Shown here in pieces: positions 24,556 through 36,950 of a stretch of 64,000 nucleotides of DNA. A program made the translations under genes and the position numbers. Under the pieces are notes generated by a model that searched no databases, was not told the origin of the DNA, and saw only the letters and a list, made by a program, of their open reading frames with translations. This stretch comes from Vandiemenella viatica (Eukaryota; Arthropoda; Insecta; Orthoptera; Morabidae): positions 10,030,148 through 10,094,147 of the forward strand of contig CM061914.1 in the NCBI GenBank assembly GCA_031002005.1, read 5' to 3'. How positions within the stretch are numbered: position 1 is the first letter of the stretch; every line of letters starts with the position of its first letter.

Positions 24556-27004
24556 CAGTGGTCCGCAACCGGTGTGCCGCGGCACACTGGTGTGCCGCGA
24601 CAAGGTGAAAGGTGTGCCGCGAAATTTTACCAGTTATAAGGAATTAATTGTCAAGTTTTTTATTAATTATATTTTAGTTCCATGTGTCGCGAATTGTTAT
24701 GTATTGTCGTATTCTAAGAAATAAAATATTATTTATTTACTCACAGTTGCTGTTAGTTATTTTTTATTCATTTTTAAATATCTTTATTCCTCGCCTCTAC
24801 TGTTACGCTTTGAGGTTTTTTTATATTTACAGCTTGTTCTGTGTACATGCTTTTCCTTCAGTCTAAACTGCTGGGATTAGCAGAACTTTCCAAGTTTTAT
24901 TTTATTACGTTGTAGCTTCTCCAACAATACTACTTTGTTCCTGAACCGTTGCACCGACGCGACGCCTTGTTAGACATTACTGTAAAAGCAATCGGCACTA
25001 TATTTGTTACTTCTTTGAAGTGTATAAATCCTGCTTCTTGCAATTACTTCAGTTCCATCATAGCTGTGCTCTGAAGTGGTCTGAAAATTGTTAATAGTTA
25101 GTCTCGATATTTCTATTACTATTAGAAGACTATTTTATTTCTTCAAGATGGACGAATTCCTTGAATGGAGTGTTCCATCAATGAGTGCAACTGGTGAAAA
25201 CGTTGAAAAAAAACAAAAGTTGATGCAGCGGAAATATGATGATACTTACTTATCCTATGGTTTTTTTTTTGGTGTGGTGAAAAACCTTGTCCAATTCCCG
25301 AATATATTGTCTGTGGTGAAAAACCCAGTAATGCTATTATGGTTACCAGTAAACTGAAACGACATTTGTCAACAAAACGTTCTTCTTTGTCAGGAACCGA
25401 TGTCAATTATTTTTGTCAGTTGTTAGAAAATAAGAAAAACAAAGAACGTTCATGACCGCTACAGTACGTGTTTCGGAAAAAATACAGGAAGCTAGTTATA
25501 AGGAATCCGAACTCATCGTAAAGACCAAGAAAACACATATAATAAGTGAAACGCTGTTAAAGCCTGTTTGTAAAGAGATGGTAAGAATAGTTCTGGATTT
25601 AGAATCTGCTGGTGAAATTTCAAAAATTCCTCTTTCTGCTGAGTCAGTCAGTCACCGAGTTATTGATATGTCTCGTGATACTGAAGACATTATGGAGGAT
25701 AAAATCAATAACAGTCAGAAGTTCTCACTTCAGATCGAAGAGTCCGCAGATATTTGCCGCCACGCACAACTTCTGGCTTACATTCGCTACATCGAAGGAG
25801 ATGTAATTATAAATAATTTTTTTCTTTGGTAAAGAAACTACCGGTGAAGAAATATTTTGTTTGACTGATGAATATTTGCTTCTTAAAGAATTCACCACGA
25901 AGCCATTGTTGCTAGGTCTCTGCCATCTTCTCTGAAATATGTGCTGGACGAAGTAGTAAAAGTTGTGAACTTCATAAAAACGCGGCCCCTAAATCCACGA
26001 CTTTTTTCCGTTTTATGTCATGAAATGGGTTCAGAATACACATACAAAAGTACGCTAGCTGTCACGATGAAAGGTGTTACAGCGAATATATGAACTTAGA
26101 GATGAGGTCCAGACACATTTGATTGTTGAAAGGCATAAGTACGTGGATTTATTCGCAGATGGCGATTGGGTATGTAAGTTGGAAAATCTTCCGTCATTTT
26201 CGTACACTTGACTGAACCGAACATCACAATGCAAGGTAGGAATGATAATATTCTTATAAGTATGGATGAGATTAAAGGATTTGTGAATAAGGTGGATTTC
26301 TGGTTACAGAGGATTGAAAATGGGTCGTGTGATATTTTTCCGACTGTATGGTCACTTGATGACAGTAATAAAATGATGACGGGCTTAATTAAAGAACATT
26401 TAGAAGTTCTGCAGCAGAGATTCGGAAAGTACTTTGGAGAAAGTGTTGAAAATTTTGAATGGGTTCGTGATCCAATCGTTGCAAATTCGGAACATCTTCC
26501 AATTAATATTCGGAATATCTTCCAATTAATATTCAAGAGGAACTTGCAGATTAAAAAGCTGACGGTACTTTGAGAACTTCTCTAAGTTCCTTTAGATACA
26601 GTTTGGCTAACAATAAGGTATGTGTTACTGCCATTTCCAAATACATATTTATGTGAATTTGGCTTCTCGACGTTAATTGGGGTTAAAACATCCAAGATAG
26701 AAAGAAATAAGGCTTGCATTGTCAACGATTTCTCCACTGATCAGTCACCTGTGTGCTGTTAAGCAGGCACAAGTGTTACATTGAAAGTATGTGCACAATT
26801 ATTTACTATAATAGCAATATAAAACTGCCTGATTATTAATTTTATGCAACCGCGGTTTTTACATATCATTTTTTTACGTGTTAGGGGGCTACATAATCCG
26901 GAAAAAAATTTCGTATTATGAGGATATTTTTTGGTAAGGTGTGCCGCGAGATTTATGGATAACCTTATGGTGTGCCGCGAGTAGGAAAAGGTTGCGGACC
27001 ACTG
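24556..27004 (+). mobile_element. hAT-superfamily DNA transposon, decayed
   Basis: A 2449-bp element with terminal inverted repeats CAGTGGTCCGCAACC (24556-24570) and GGTTGCGGACCACTG (26990-27004), followed inside by repeated gtgtgccgcg motifs at both ends. An 8-bp duplication flanks it. Length of duplication, the CAGtGGTt-like terminus and the encoded protein all point to hAT, of the ZBED5/SCAND3-like branch. The transposase is broken, so the copy is inactive. Confidence 0.93.
25148..26765 (+). pseudogene. ZBED5-like hAT transposase, degenerate
   Basis: The N-terminus starts MDEFLEWS and includes RKYDDTYLSYGF, as in the family just before the BED zinc finger. That region then loses frame near 25290-25440. 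The 25452-25832 frame matches the start of the catalytic domain (TLLKPVCKEMVRIVL, VSHRVIDMSRDTEDIM, FSLQIEESADICRHAQLLAYIRY), where the family's conserved acidic D is here E in EESAD. Another frame covers 26208-26573. Near 26618-26760 the dimerisation end is recognisable (LLPFPNTYLCEFGFST), also in a different frame. Several stops and shifts separate these pieces. Confidence 0.85.
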
Positions 27005-27012
27005 GTCTAGAC
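27005..27012 (+). repeat. 8-bp target-site duplication, right (hAT)
   Basis: gtctagac, identical to 24548-24555. Confidence 0.85.
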
Positions 27013-27158
27013 CACGTCGCCTGTATTGTTATGCAGATGAGGCAACCCAAATTAGATTCGCAGTTGCAGTTACCGACAGCTTTGTTGATAGACTGCCACG
27101 CCCCCTCCTCACGCCCCTCGTCCAGTTCAGCTCACTAGCTGTCCTATTTTTGTGCTAA

Positions 27159-27627
27159 TTACGGACTACCCTCGCCGTGCCCCTAACTTTGGAGACACAA
27201 TAACAAGATATATTACCATTGCCAAATTTAGAGAAAGTTAACCTAACTTTTACCAGACCCTCTGTGAACCATTTCAAACCAGGCCGTCTCCTATCGCTGA
27301 TAAGCTAGATTAATAACTGCGACTACCCGTGGTGTGCCTAACATAACTTTATCGACACATTGGCAAGATATATTAAAGTTTGCCAAACTGATAGATAGCT
27401 AACGTAACGATAGCCAGCCTTTAATGGACCAAATTCAAAGGAGACTGTCATCCATTGTGGATAAGCTAGATTAATGGATTCTTGACAGGCATGCACCTGG
27501 TAGGCAAGGTGGATTATGAATTGCTACGATCACAAGGTACACGTATATCTCTGCCTCAGTTAGGGTGGTTTTCTGTGACTAAATACAAAGGAGGCCACCT
27601 CTGATTGTTGGTAAACTAAATTAATGA
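27159..27627 (+). repeat. Diverged tandem repeat, about 155 bp, three copies
   Basis: Three consecutive segments (about 27159-27315, 27316-27476, 27477-27627) share ordered blocks: a cctaac.ttt..cgacacat.g/caagatatatta block, then accatttcaaa or accaaattcaaag, then a ggagactgtc-like block, and a shared end reading gataagctagattaatg. The third copy is the most diverged. No coding potential is seen. Confidence 0.6.
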
Positions 27628-28684
27628 CTTGTCTGCACCCCCTCCACGTATACAACTCCAGGTAAGCTGCAGCTGCCCGCAGTCCCAGAGCTGGCGACAG
27701 TTTGACGCATCCGACTGGTCCCATACCACCGAGGTGGGGTGCAGTATGCAAAGTAACACGACTGGGGGGAGCGGAGGGGGGTTGTAATGAGGAAACAGCG
27801 GCATGTTTGACGACCTGCCATTTCTATTCGCCCCGACAGAAACTTGTAGTTGCTTCACTAGATTAGGATGATTTTATAATGAGACTTAACAGTCCTACTA
27901 CGGTATAGGAGTTAACGTGAATTTAAGTGTATATATATCTCTAAATTTAGCATGGAAAAGTTGTTTCAGTAACTTTAAACCGTATTTGGGAACTGTTATA
28001 AGTAAACCATGGTTCTGAAAGGAACACAAGAACATACAATATATTAGCGAATTTCAAGTAGCCAATGTAATAACTGAGAAATAATTAAATGTTTTATTAA
28101 CCACAAAAATACCTGCAAATAAAACCCATACCTCGTCTCCCCAGTACGTTGTAACGAATGTCGTACTAAGATCGTCACAGAGTCTTCTGTGTATAATTGG
28201 GTGGATCGCGAAGTATGATAAAATCTTCACTATGTATTTCAGCATATTATCGAAATTTTTTAACATTGGGCTGGACAATAATTCAAACTAAACTCACACA
28301 TTTACAAATATTTTCTACAGAGTACATATTAAGTGTATTATAGCCTATTGAAGATAGTAGTTATTTAGCTAACACGCGACAACTTTTGAATAGGCCGACC
28401 GCCGGCAATACGGGACGCTAATTTCCCGCGAAGAACTAGCTGGTGGGCTGTCCGTGGCACAGTTCATTGTGTCGCTGAGCCCAGACTGCATTGTGTGTTA
28501 CGAGCGGAGCAGAGCAGGGCGTTTCCGTCGATAGAAAACATAAAGTCTGCAACGAATTTGCATCTCCATGCTAACAAAATTCCAAATGACTCAAGACCTT
28601 ATGGCAGCAGGGAGGTGTGGAGTAACCCCTACTGGCTTTGAGAGTATGTCCCTGGCGCTTTGGGCCGATTGTGGCGGCGGTGGC
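27628..28684. other. Unclassified non-coding stretch
   Basis: No gene, RNA or element boundary could be supported. Confidence 0.45.
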
Positions 28685-28825
28685 TTTTTTGCCGGGTGAG
28701 TAAGCCATCCTGATTTAGTTTTTTCATGGTTTCCCGTAATCACTCCAGGTGAAGGCAGGGATGGTTCCAACAATAGGCGATAGCCGAACTCTTTCCCTTT
28801 CGTTTTCCCAATCCACTTCCTTTTT
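28685..28825 (+). mobile_element. Partial tRNA-derived SINE (body only), + orientation
   Basis: ccatcctgatttagtttttt, catggtttcccgtaatcact and ccaggtgaaggcagggatgg match, in order, the body of the fuller SINE at 46557-46773 read on its own strand. The tRNA-like head is missing or unrecognisable. Confidence 0.65.
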
Positions 28826-30535
28826 GATCGGAGAAGCATTCTGTTATCTATAGGCACCCACAGTTGAATCATTGAACAACAAGTGGATGTCAATTTTATT
28901 GACAAAAGCTTCTTCAGCAGTGAGACCCGAACTCACGTCGATGGCTTCGCTAAAGCGCCCGACACACTTACAGTTTATCTGAAGGCACTGGACTGTCAGT
29001 TTATCGTTGTTGGACACACACATACAGTCGATATTAAGATCGTAGACTGCAGATATTGCGTGTCAGTATGTAGATTGTTGAGATCGGGGCCTGAACTGCC
29101 AGCAGTCCACAGTTAACAATCTTTAAAGTTTACGATCTCAAGGCCAAAACGGACACACACACGCAGTTCGACTGCAGTCACCGCGCCTCACAGATACGTT
29201 TTCTTTGCCTGACGACAGGCCACAGATCTTTCGCACTGTTTAATCTGTTTTGGACTGTCAAGAAAATGGACAACAAACTGCAATCGTTTCCTCATTTATT
29301 GAATTATATCGGCAATTTCCATGTTTGTGGAAGGTAAAAGATGAGTCATGTGCAAATAAAAAAAAGACCCTGACGTTTCAGAACTGTCACAGTTTTTTAT
29401 TTTTAAAAAATTCAATAACTAATTATACATGGAATTGAGCGTATTCTGTCTATATTTTGGTTATAAGTTATATTTTCTATATATTTCTATCTTTTCCGTG
29501 GTTTATTATAATATAAAAAGTTACTGAAAAATAAACAAAATAAAAATTATTCTTACCTGTATGTAAAACTCCTTGACAGTGTGATAAATAAATTTGGCAG
29601 TTTCTGGTATTATCATACCAAATGCTAGTGATGAAATTCTCGAAGGAAACTTTAAATCTTCAAAACTCTAACCCGTAGCCAAAAATCTCAAGGTGACTGT
29701 CAGTCTTTCTTCTGAAGTAATTGCTTGGCGCATTCGTGATGAATGGACTAACTAAACTTAACAGGCATCGGCCTGCAGTTCGTCCGTAAGTGTGTGGGGC
29801 GCTTAACAGGCGAAACTGCTGCATTTGCGGCTCATATAATATACGAGTGATTCATGAGAAGTAAATTTATCCCAAATGTGTCACTCGCTGTTGGTGGACT
29901 GGAGGCATCAGTGGAAAGGAGGCAGCTGACGCATTAGCTATAAATTGCGAATGTTATCGTAATATGACCACCCAATTATTAGTGCCTCAGTTGGATGGTA
30001 CTGTTATTGAAGACGTGTGATTTCAGCCACTTTCCATACCATCCGTGCAAGGACGATTCTTTTCCTGGTCATCTCATCTTCCTATTCGGTGACCATAATT
30101 GACCGCCACAATCTTGCGATTTAACACCTATGGGCTTTTTTTCTATTAGTTTTTCTGAAGTCTCAGGTTCACGCAAGCATTAAAGACCGAAATTTAATGC
30201 TGTATAACAAAATACCACGAAATCTATGAAAATTTTGCCAGTCGAGTACGAGTGTTCTATCGCAGCTGTAGCGGCCATATAGCGGCTGTGCTGTTCCATC
30301 GATAATTCAGAAAAGTAAACATTATGAATCAGTAGATACATTGTTGAACAAAATCATGTTACATTTAAAATTAAAATCTTGTGCTCTTATTGTAACACCC
30401 TTTCTTTTAATTAGTGCATGATCGAACGCAAGTATCTTTTTCTATTAGAGGGCTAACGAAAATAATGGCCGGGGAGGGGCTTCGTACGCGCGTCAGTGCG
30501 CACCCTAGTAAGCGAGGTGGTGTTTGTGTCGCCAG
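28826..30535. other. Unclassified stretch upstream of the first host exon
   Basis: Mostly AT-rich with no recognisable element or exon. It is presumably the upstream intron of the host gene. The first 300 bases have mixed composition and no clear repeat. Confidence 0.45.
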
Positions 30536-30773
30536 AGGGCCGCCGCGCCGCGCAGTGGCTGACGTCGCAGCGGCGCCCGGACGGCGGCTGGGCGGCGCCC
30601 GCGGAGCCCCGCGGCTGCGGCCGACCTGGCGGCGCGGCGGACGCGACGACGGCGCGCGCGGTGCTGGCGCTCCGAATGGCGGCCGGCGACGCCGACGGCT
30701 GGGGGGCGGACCTGCCGCAGCAGGCGCTCGCCGCCAAGCAGCTGGAGCTCGAGCTGGTTCTGCTGCTCTGGAG
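30536..30773 (+). CDS. CG3556-like (transcobalamin/intrinsic-factor-like) gene, first visible exon
   Basis: This GC-rich exon encodes RRAAQWLTSQRRPDGGW... and ends ...LAAKQLELELVLLLWR. That fits the alpha/alpha-barrel repeats of cobalamin-carrier-like proteins, known in insects as CG3556-like; vitamin-B12 binding in insects is unproven. The acceptor is gtttgtgtcgccag, so the exon starts at 30536, or at 30538 using the next AG. The donor is GAG|gtacgc at 30774. The exon ends two bases into the Arg codon (phase 2), which is completed by the exon at 38938. Earlier exons must lie upstream and were not found. The GC content is far above that of the flanking introns. The antisense open frames here are composition artefacts. 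Confidence 0.8.
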
Positions 30774-31950
30774 GTACGCACCAGCATTACTGTCTGCCTC
30801 ATCTCTAGCCATATTACCAAGCGGAAGTATTGTTTAACAATTGCCTACTCAGTTGGCTTATGAGGATAACACATGGTGATGGTATCTGACGTTCATTATG
30901 GAGATAGCTGCTTGGTGTTGAGATGGTGGAAGACATTTTCACCCATCGAGGTGATACATAATTACTCATCTTCAAATTGTGTACTAAAATTCTCTCTCAA
31001 CTGCGTTTGAACTGAGGGCATACGACACCTTAACGGCAGTTCGTCCGTCAAGTGCACATATTAAACTTGGACTTCGAAAGAGTAATTCCTAACAGGTCGA
31101 CACAGGGTTCACCTTATTCCTTCTTCGATCTCTAAACCACAACACATTGCAATAAACACACACATTATCTCAGTCATATGTACATATCGTTAAACAAACA
31201 TTTCTACTCCAGTCATGGCAACGGAAAAGAAAGCAAGAGTATGAGAGCAATAATGGCTTTAATCGTGGAAGTAGAAAAGAAGAAGTTAACTATCGAAATA
31301 ACAGACCAGACAACAGGTCATATGGGTATCAAATGAAAGACCATAGTTGGAGGGAAAAATCACAATCAACATCAAAGACCATACGAGAGGTACGATGGAC
31401 CGGGACATAACCCAGCTGGCTAGGAAGAATGCAGCAGCCGGGAAACGGTTAACTGCCGCTGTTTTGGTCCTACAAGGGGCAGAACACAAGAATGTACCAT
31501 CAGAAGGGGAACAAGAATGGGGATTACCACAATGCAGGTACATTCGTTTTAAAGGAAGAGTAGCTTGAGGAGACCGAAACTATAATAGAAAATTGTAACG
31601 ACACCGAGGATGAAGAAGAGTATGTAGACTCTACCGTTCAAGGGGAGTATAAAAGTATTTGCAAGGTAACGGATGAACGACTTCAAGAGCTTGTGCAAAC
31701 AAAAGGTTCGATTTTGAAGCGAGATGAAGTGGTACAAATTAAGATGGGCATTTTCTCAACAAATCGATGACAAGTAGAGATCAAGGAAATAAAGGTTGAA
31801 GATGGTAGACTCAAGGAAGAAAACCCAATGTACGATAAGAAGGGAGACGGAGATTTTGAGAGTGAGCCAGCTATTTCAAATCACCTAGAACAGATGAACA
31901 TTGACATAGGTACTTGACAACTACTCACTCAGGAGGAAAAAGAAGAAATA

Positions 31951-32274
31951 ATGAAAGTAAGGAGTCGGACTATGCCCCATGGGTATGTCAATGTGAATTC
32001 GGTATATATCAACAACCCTAGGGATGATTTATTACAGGAAGACAATCAACTACGACTATGGATATATAAAGTACCTACCGTGGACATTGTTGTGAACGGG
32101 ATATGTTTGGAGGCGTTGGTTGACACTGTGGCAGAAGTTTCGTGTATTTCGGAGAAAATGTACGAAGAACTATTAAGTGTCATGGAAATCCCATATTGGC
32201 CAATAAATTGGATTATGATTATGTCAGCGACGGGAAGGGAAAATAAAATGGTGCACAAACAAGTATTAGTATAA
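31951..32274 (+). pseudogene. Gypsy-type protease segment with altered active-site motif
   Basis: The segment VDIVVNGICLEALVDT...SCIS resembles a retropepsin. At 32122-32130 the motif reads D-T-V, where retropepsins have D-T-G/S. A stop follows at 32272-32274, before the polymerase part. It is the N-terminal part of the former polyprotein. Confidence 0.7.
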
Positions 32275-32280
32275 GGAAAC

Positions 32281-33460
32281 ATGGAAGGATATAATCTTGA
32301 AATTTTCATGTACGTTGTGCCAGAGTTGAACGTGAGGTGTATCCTAGGAGTGGATTGGATCGGTGACTCGAGAGTGTCACTAGACTATGGACGAAGTTAC
32401 ATGGAATTTTCAGTGGAAGGAAAACGTGTTCGCGTCGGCTTAAGCACCAGTATTTATGAGAACACGGAAGGGCTTGAAGGGTTGAAGGTAGCCTTCACCG
32501 AAGTGGAAGAAAACCAAGAGGAACAGATAACTTACCAGGAAGATAAAGGTGAAGAAGAGGGCAATGATAAAGAAGACCAGATAGTAGGAAGTTGTGGAAA
32601 TTGTCCGCAGGAAATTCTAGATGAGTTTTCAGAGATCTTCTCGGAGAAACAGGGACTGGTTAAGGCTTACAGTTGTCATTTTAAAGCAAAGGAGGAAAAA
32701 CCATTTGTAGTTAAACTGTACCCTATTCCACTGGCTAACAGATTCAAGGTGAAGGAAGAGCTAGAATGTATGGAAGAATGGGGAATAATTGAGAGATCCC
32801 ACAGTGAATATGTTAATCCCTTAGTAGTGGTAAACAAGTCGGATGGTTCGGTCAGACTAGTATGAGATGCTAGTGCATTGAATAAAATCCTAATTACTGA
32901 AAGAGATCATCCACAGCGTATAGACGACCTCCTACAGAAATTTCATGGTGCCAGATACCTCACATCATTGGACCTAACTTCTTCGTATTGGCAGATACCT
33001 ACTCACGATAATTCTAGGAAGTATAATTCATTTAGATTTGAAGGCAGATGCAATCAATTTAGAGTAATGCCATCTGGATAAAACAATGCGGTAGCCAATT
33101 TTATACGAGCCTTGGACCAGGTATTAGGAAAGGAACTACTTGAGAAAATACAAGTCTATGTAAATGACATAATTATCGCCACAAGTACGATTGAGGAACA
33201 ATGGAAAATATTGAGAGAGGTACTAGCAGCATTCAAGAACGGGGGCATGAACCTGAGATTAAAGAAATGTGTTTTCCTGTGAACCAAACTTAAGTTTTTG
33301 GGACATGTAATTACACCTGAAGGTATTTCGGTAGATGAATCCAAACTTAAGACCATCGGAAATTTCCCACGACCAACTGACAAAACGCAATAAAAGAGTT
33401 TCTTTGGTCTATGTGGATATTACAGGAAATTTGTACCTGACCAACAACTCAGCAGCATAC
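32281..33460 (+). pseudogene. Gypsy-type reverse transcriptase, stop-broken
   Basis: An acidic linker precedes typical Ty3/Gypsy RT blocks: GIIERSHSEYVNPLVVV, YLTSLDLTSSYWQIP, then the catalytic box at 33157-33168, which reads Y-V-N-D rather than the usual Y-V-D-D. LKFLGHVITPEGI follows. In-frame stops occur after VRLV (about 32863), after MPSG (about 33079), after CVFL (about 33280) and after DKTQ (about 33391). These breaks and the lost catalytic aspartate rule out activity. Confidence 0.85.
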
Positions 33461-33559
33461 ATCTGCGAATTCACAGTGGTCATGGACGGAAGAATATGAA
33501 AGGGAATTCCAAGAAATCAAAAAGTCACTTCTACAAGGAATTGTTTTACCACACCGAAA

Positions 33560-34045
33560 TTGGTAACTAGACCTATGCCTACCACCGATAGTTCAGACTA
33601 TGGATTAGGGGCTATGATTTTCCAGGAAGAGGAAGCTAATGGATGGTTGGATCATAAAACGATAGCATTCGCTAGTAGGATGTTGAGTGCACATGAATTA
33701 AGATATTGCGTCACAGGAAAGGAAGCTTTGGCTATTGTTTGGGGTTTCCGGAAGTTCAGACATTTGTTCCTTGGTAGGAAGATTACCATCTACAAGGATC
33801 ACAAAGCTTTATCATTTTTAATGAATTGTAGATTAGTCCATGGTATACTAACAAGATGGGTGCTACTACTCCAAGAGTTCGAATTTGATATGAAGTACAT
33901 ACCAAGAAAGAAGAACACCGTTGCAGACTGCCTTTCAAAATTACCGGTAGGGTTTCCTGAACGGCTGGGTGGTCAGTTAAACACTCAAAAAGTGTATCTG
34001 AATTTTTTGTCAAAGGCAGGACATGGGGGACAAATCATCAATTGA
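33560..34045 (+). pseudogene. Gypsy-type RNase H remnant
   Basis: The open frame carries SSDYGLGAMIF, IAFASRMLSAHELRY, KEALAIVWGFRKFRHLFLGR, KDHKALSFL and a C-terminal ADCLSKLP, the standard Ty3/Gypsy RNase H sequence order. It lies directly downstream of the RT remnant and upstream of integrase sequence, and is one of the better-preserved pieces. Confidence 0.85.
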
Positions 34046-34049
34046 TTGA

Positions 34050-34440
34050 GAAATATGAAAGTAGAGCAAGATAAGGATGAGGTAATAAGAGCAATCGGAA
34101 ACCAAATACAGGACACGTGTTACCAAGGTAAACGTAGAAAATATTACTGTTTACATATGTAAAGGGGTCATATTCTACAGTGGAGACTTTGGAACCTTGA
34201 GCATCATTATAGCTATGGACACTGTGGACCCCACAAGTGCTATCTAATTATGAAGGAACATTGTTATTTCGAAAATATGTCGAGGAGAGTGTCTAAGATT
34301 CTGTCTATCTGTGAAATCTGCCAGAAAGTTAAGGTGGATAACGTGTCAAGGGTAGGGGAGATGCATAATACCTTCTGAACCAAGAGAACTTGTGTCGGTA
34401 GACCTATATGGACCACTACCCATGTCGAGAGGAGGAGTAA
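34050..34440 (+). pseudogene. Gypsy-type integrase N-terminal remnant, broken by LINE insertion
   Basis: A histidine/cysteine segment (GHCGPHKCYL..., then SICEICQKVK) matches the H2C2 zinc-binding domain. The next part reads LVSVDLYGPLP, the usual entry to the catalytic core. The reading stops at about 34440, where LINE sequence begins, and resumes at 36951. Frame breaks and stops are present. Confidence 0.75.
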
Positions 34441-35214
34441 CGAGTTGTTGTCGGGTAATCATCTCGAGCAGCTAGTTATTGAACCTAAGCGGTGTCATAA
34501 CTGTAGCGAAAACATTTTAGACTTGCTGGTTACCAACAGGCCAGAGATATTCACCGACATTTCAACGACCACAGGAATAAGCGATCACAAAGCGGTAATT
34601 GCGACTATCAAATTAATGACCAAGCGAAAAAGGAAAAAGGGCGGATTGTATACAGATTCAGTAAGGCCTCAAAGGAGTGTTTTAGAATCTACCTGAGGAA
34701 TTATTACCATAACTGCAAGTCAACAAAGGACACCGTTGAAGAGATGTGGCATCGTTTTATACATATAGTCAGGGAAAGCTTGGAAATACATATACCAAAG
34801 CGGACAATAAAGGGGGAGAATGATCCACCGTGGTACACATGCGAAGTCAAAAGATTACTCAAAAAAAACAAAGGAAAATACACGCACGCTCAAGAAGGAA
34901 GGGGTGTCGCAGCGATTTAGATACCTTAGCTGATTTAAGGGGACGTATTAAGAATGTGTTGCGCGAGGCCTTTAACGATTTTCACTCCAACTCTCTCTCT
35001 AAGAGTCTCACAGAAAACCCAAAGAAATTTTGGTCGTATGTACGAAAAGTTAATTATACCAACAGCAATATTCCAGCACTAATTCGTGAAGGTTCCGAGA
35101 TTAATGAAAGCCGCGATAAAGCTAACGTACTAAATACTGAATTCAAAAATTCATTTACAAATGAACATAAGGATAGTATTCCCGTTTTCCCACGCCGTGG
35201 CGAGTCGGTGATGG

Positions 35215-35215
35215 A

Positions 35216-35256
<41 letters not shown>
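35215..35256 (+). repeat. (TTA)n microsatellite inside the LINE
   Basis: About 14 trinucleotide repeats. They create a polyleucine run in one frame, which is not biologically meaningful. Confidence 0.9.
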
Positions 35257-35435
35257 TCCGCGATTCACTAAAAGTGTGTGGCGGAGGGTACATTGCACCT
35301 ATCGAAAAGGGTTATGGTTTGGAATGATTATAAGGGATACGGCAGGAGGCGCCCATGGGATATTGTGAGGAACCATCCCTGCATTCGCGTGGAGTGATCT
35401 GGGAAAACCATGGGAAACCCAGATCTGGATAGATA
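35257..35435 (-). mobile_element. SINE-like fragment within the LINE
   Basis: gaaccatccctgcattcg, then gtggagtgatctgggaaaac and ccatgggaaacccagatctg, match the SINE body seen at 46557-46773 in the same + strand orientation. It sits between the microsatellite and resumed LINE coding sequence. Confidence 0.65.
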
Positions 35436-36950
35436 CTGCAGGTATCATTAAGCAATTAGAACTCCTGAAGTGGAGGAAAGCACCGGGCCTGGATGGAATT
35501 CCAGTAAGAGTATTTTCAGAGTATGCGGCGGAAATCGGGCCATTTCTGTCTGATATATTCAGTAAATCATTAGAAGAGCGAAAAGTACCTTCAGACTGGA
35601 AAATCGCGCAAGTAATTCCGATTTTCAAAAAAAGTGATCGAAGTGATCCTGGAAACTATCGTCCCATATCTATAACATCTGTTTGTAGTAGAGTTATGGA
35701 GCATATTATATCCTCGAACATTATGAATTTTCTGGATGATAATAATTTGCTTACAACAAATCAACACGGATTTGGGAAGAAAATATCATGTGAAATACAG
35801 CTGGCCCTATTTACACATGACGTAATTAAAGTTATCGATGCGGGTTCACAAGTAGATGCGATTTTTTTAGATTTTCAGAAAGCCTTTGACTCTGTGCCAC
35901 ACAACCACCTTTTAGCAAAGCTTCGAGCGTACGGTATATCGGATCAGCATAGTGAATGGATAAAGGATATTCTAACTGGTCGGTCACAGTATGTCGTCGT
36001 TGAAGGAGAAAGTTCTTCAAATCTAGATGTTACATCGGGTGTACCTCATGGAAGTGTAATAGGACCACTTCTTTTCTTAATTTTTATAAACGACATCGGA
36101 GACAAAGGGAAAAGCCTTTTTAGATTGTTTGCTGATGATGCGGTTATTTATAGGGAAGTAAGAAATTTGGCCGATTGCTTAGATATTCAGCGCGATCTGG
36201 ATGTTATTTTGGCTTGGTGCGCTGAGTGGCAACTTACTCTAAATTGTAAAAAGTGCAAGACAATGAGCATGACTAACAAAAAGAATCCAATTGTTCAGAA
36301 ATACGAGTTAAAGAATACAGTTATTGATATGGTCGATTCTATGAAATATTTGGGAGTAACAGTGCAAAGGAACATGAAATGGGACATACACATTACTTCG
36401 TTAGTGGTAGTGCAAATTCTAGTCTGCGATTCATAGATCGAATCTTGAAAAATTGTAATGAACAAACAAAGGAGATAGCGTACAAATCTCTTGTGCGTCC
36501 ACATTTGGATTATTGTTGTGCCATTTGGGACCCGTTTTGTAAGGGGTTGATCGAAAGTATAGAGAAAGTACAGAGAAGAGCCGCTCGATTCGTGACCGCT
36601 TGTTATAGTCCTTATGAAAGCGTCACAGAACTGATTAGTAGACTGGGTTGGGAGTCTCTGGTAGATAGATGACACACGTTTCGTTTAAACTTATTGGTAA
36701 ACATGTGTACTCCCACTTTTACTTTTGCGTGTAGTGAAATACTTCTTCCACCAACCTATTTGAGTCGGAAGGACAGGAAAGATAAAATTAGAGAAATAAG
36801 ATGCCGGACTGATTCTTATATAAATTCTTCTTTCCCTCGTACGATTAGGGATTGGAATGCACAGCAAAGAGATTAGCTTTGGTGCTGAGCCCCCTCTGCC
36901 ACCCACAATTTTGTGAATTGCAGAGTATATATGTAGATGTAGATGTAGAT

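Larger units (their letters stand above)
34445..36672 (+). pseudogene. LINE endonuclease-RT coding remnants
   Basis: Frames at 34445-34696 (endonuclease end), 34830-35327 (linker with NPKKFWSYVRK), 35696-36436 and 36379-36672 together cover much of an ORF2. The RT has LDFQKAFDSVPHNHL, TSGVPHGSVIGPLLF and the catalytic FADD at 36128-36139. The C-terminal part has KSLVRPHLDYCCAIWDP. Breaks occur at the (tta)n/SINE interruption and near 36400. Otherwise the RT block is unbroken. Confidence 0.88.
34441..36950 (+). mobile_element. 5'-truncated non-LTR retrotransposon inserted in the Gypsy element
   Basis: The copy starts inside the endonuclease domain (LDLLVTNRPEIF...GISDHKAV) and continues through a linker and RT to a C-terminal RDWN motif. 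It ends in a tgtaga repeat tail at 36930-36950. The empty site is inferred because Gypsy integrase sequence stops at 34440 and resumes at 36951. No target duplication is evident. It contains a (tta)n tract and a SINE-like piece near 35215-35435. Confidence 0.88.

Noticed and set aside
30407..30863. Long overlapping frames on both strands around the GC-rich host exon
   Set aside because: High GC removes stop codons in all frames. Only the + frame matches a known family and has splice sites in phase.
35054..35293. Polyasparagine protein on the minus strand
   Set aside because: It is the (tta)n microsatellite read in reverse.
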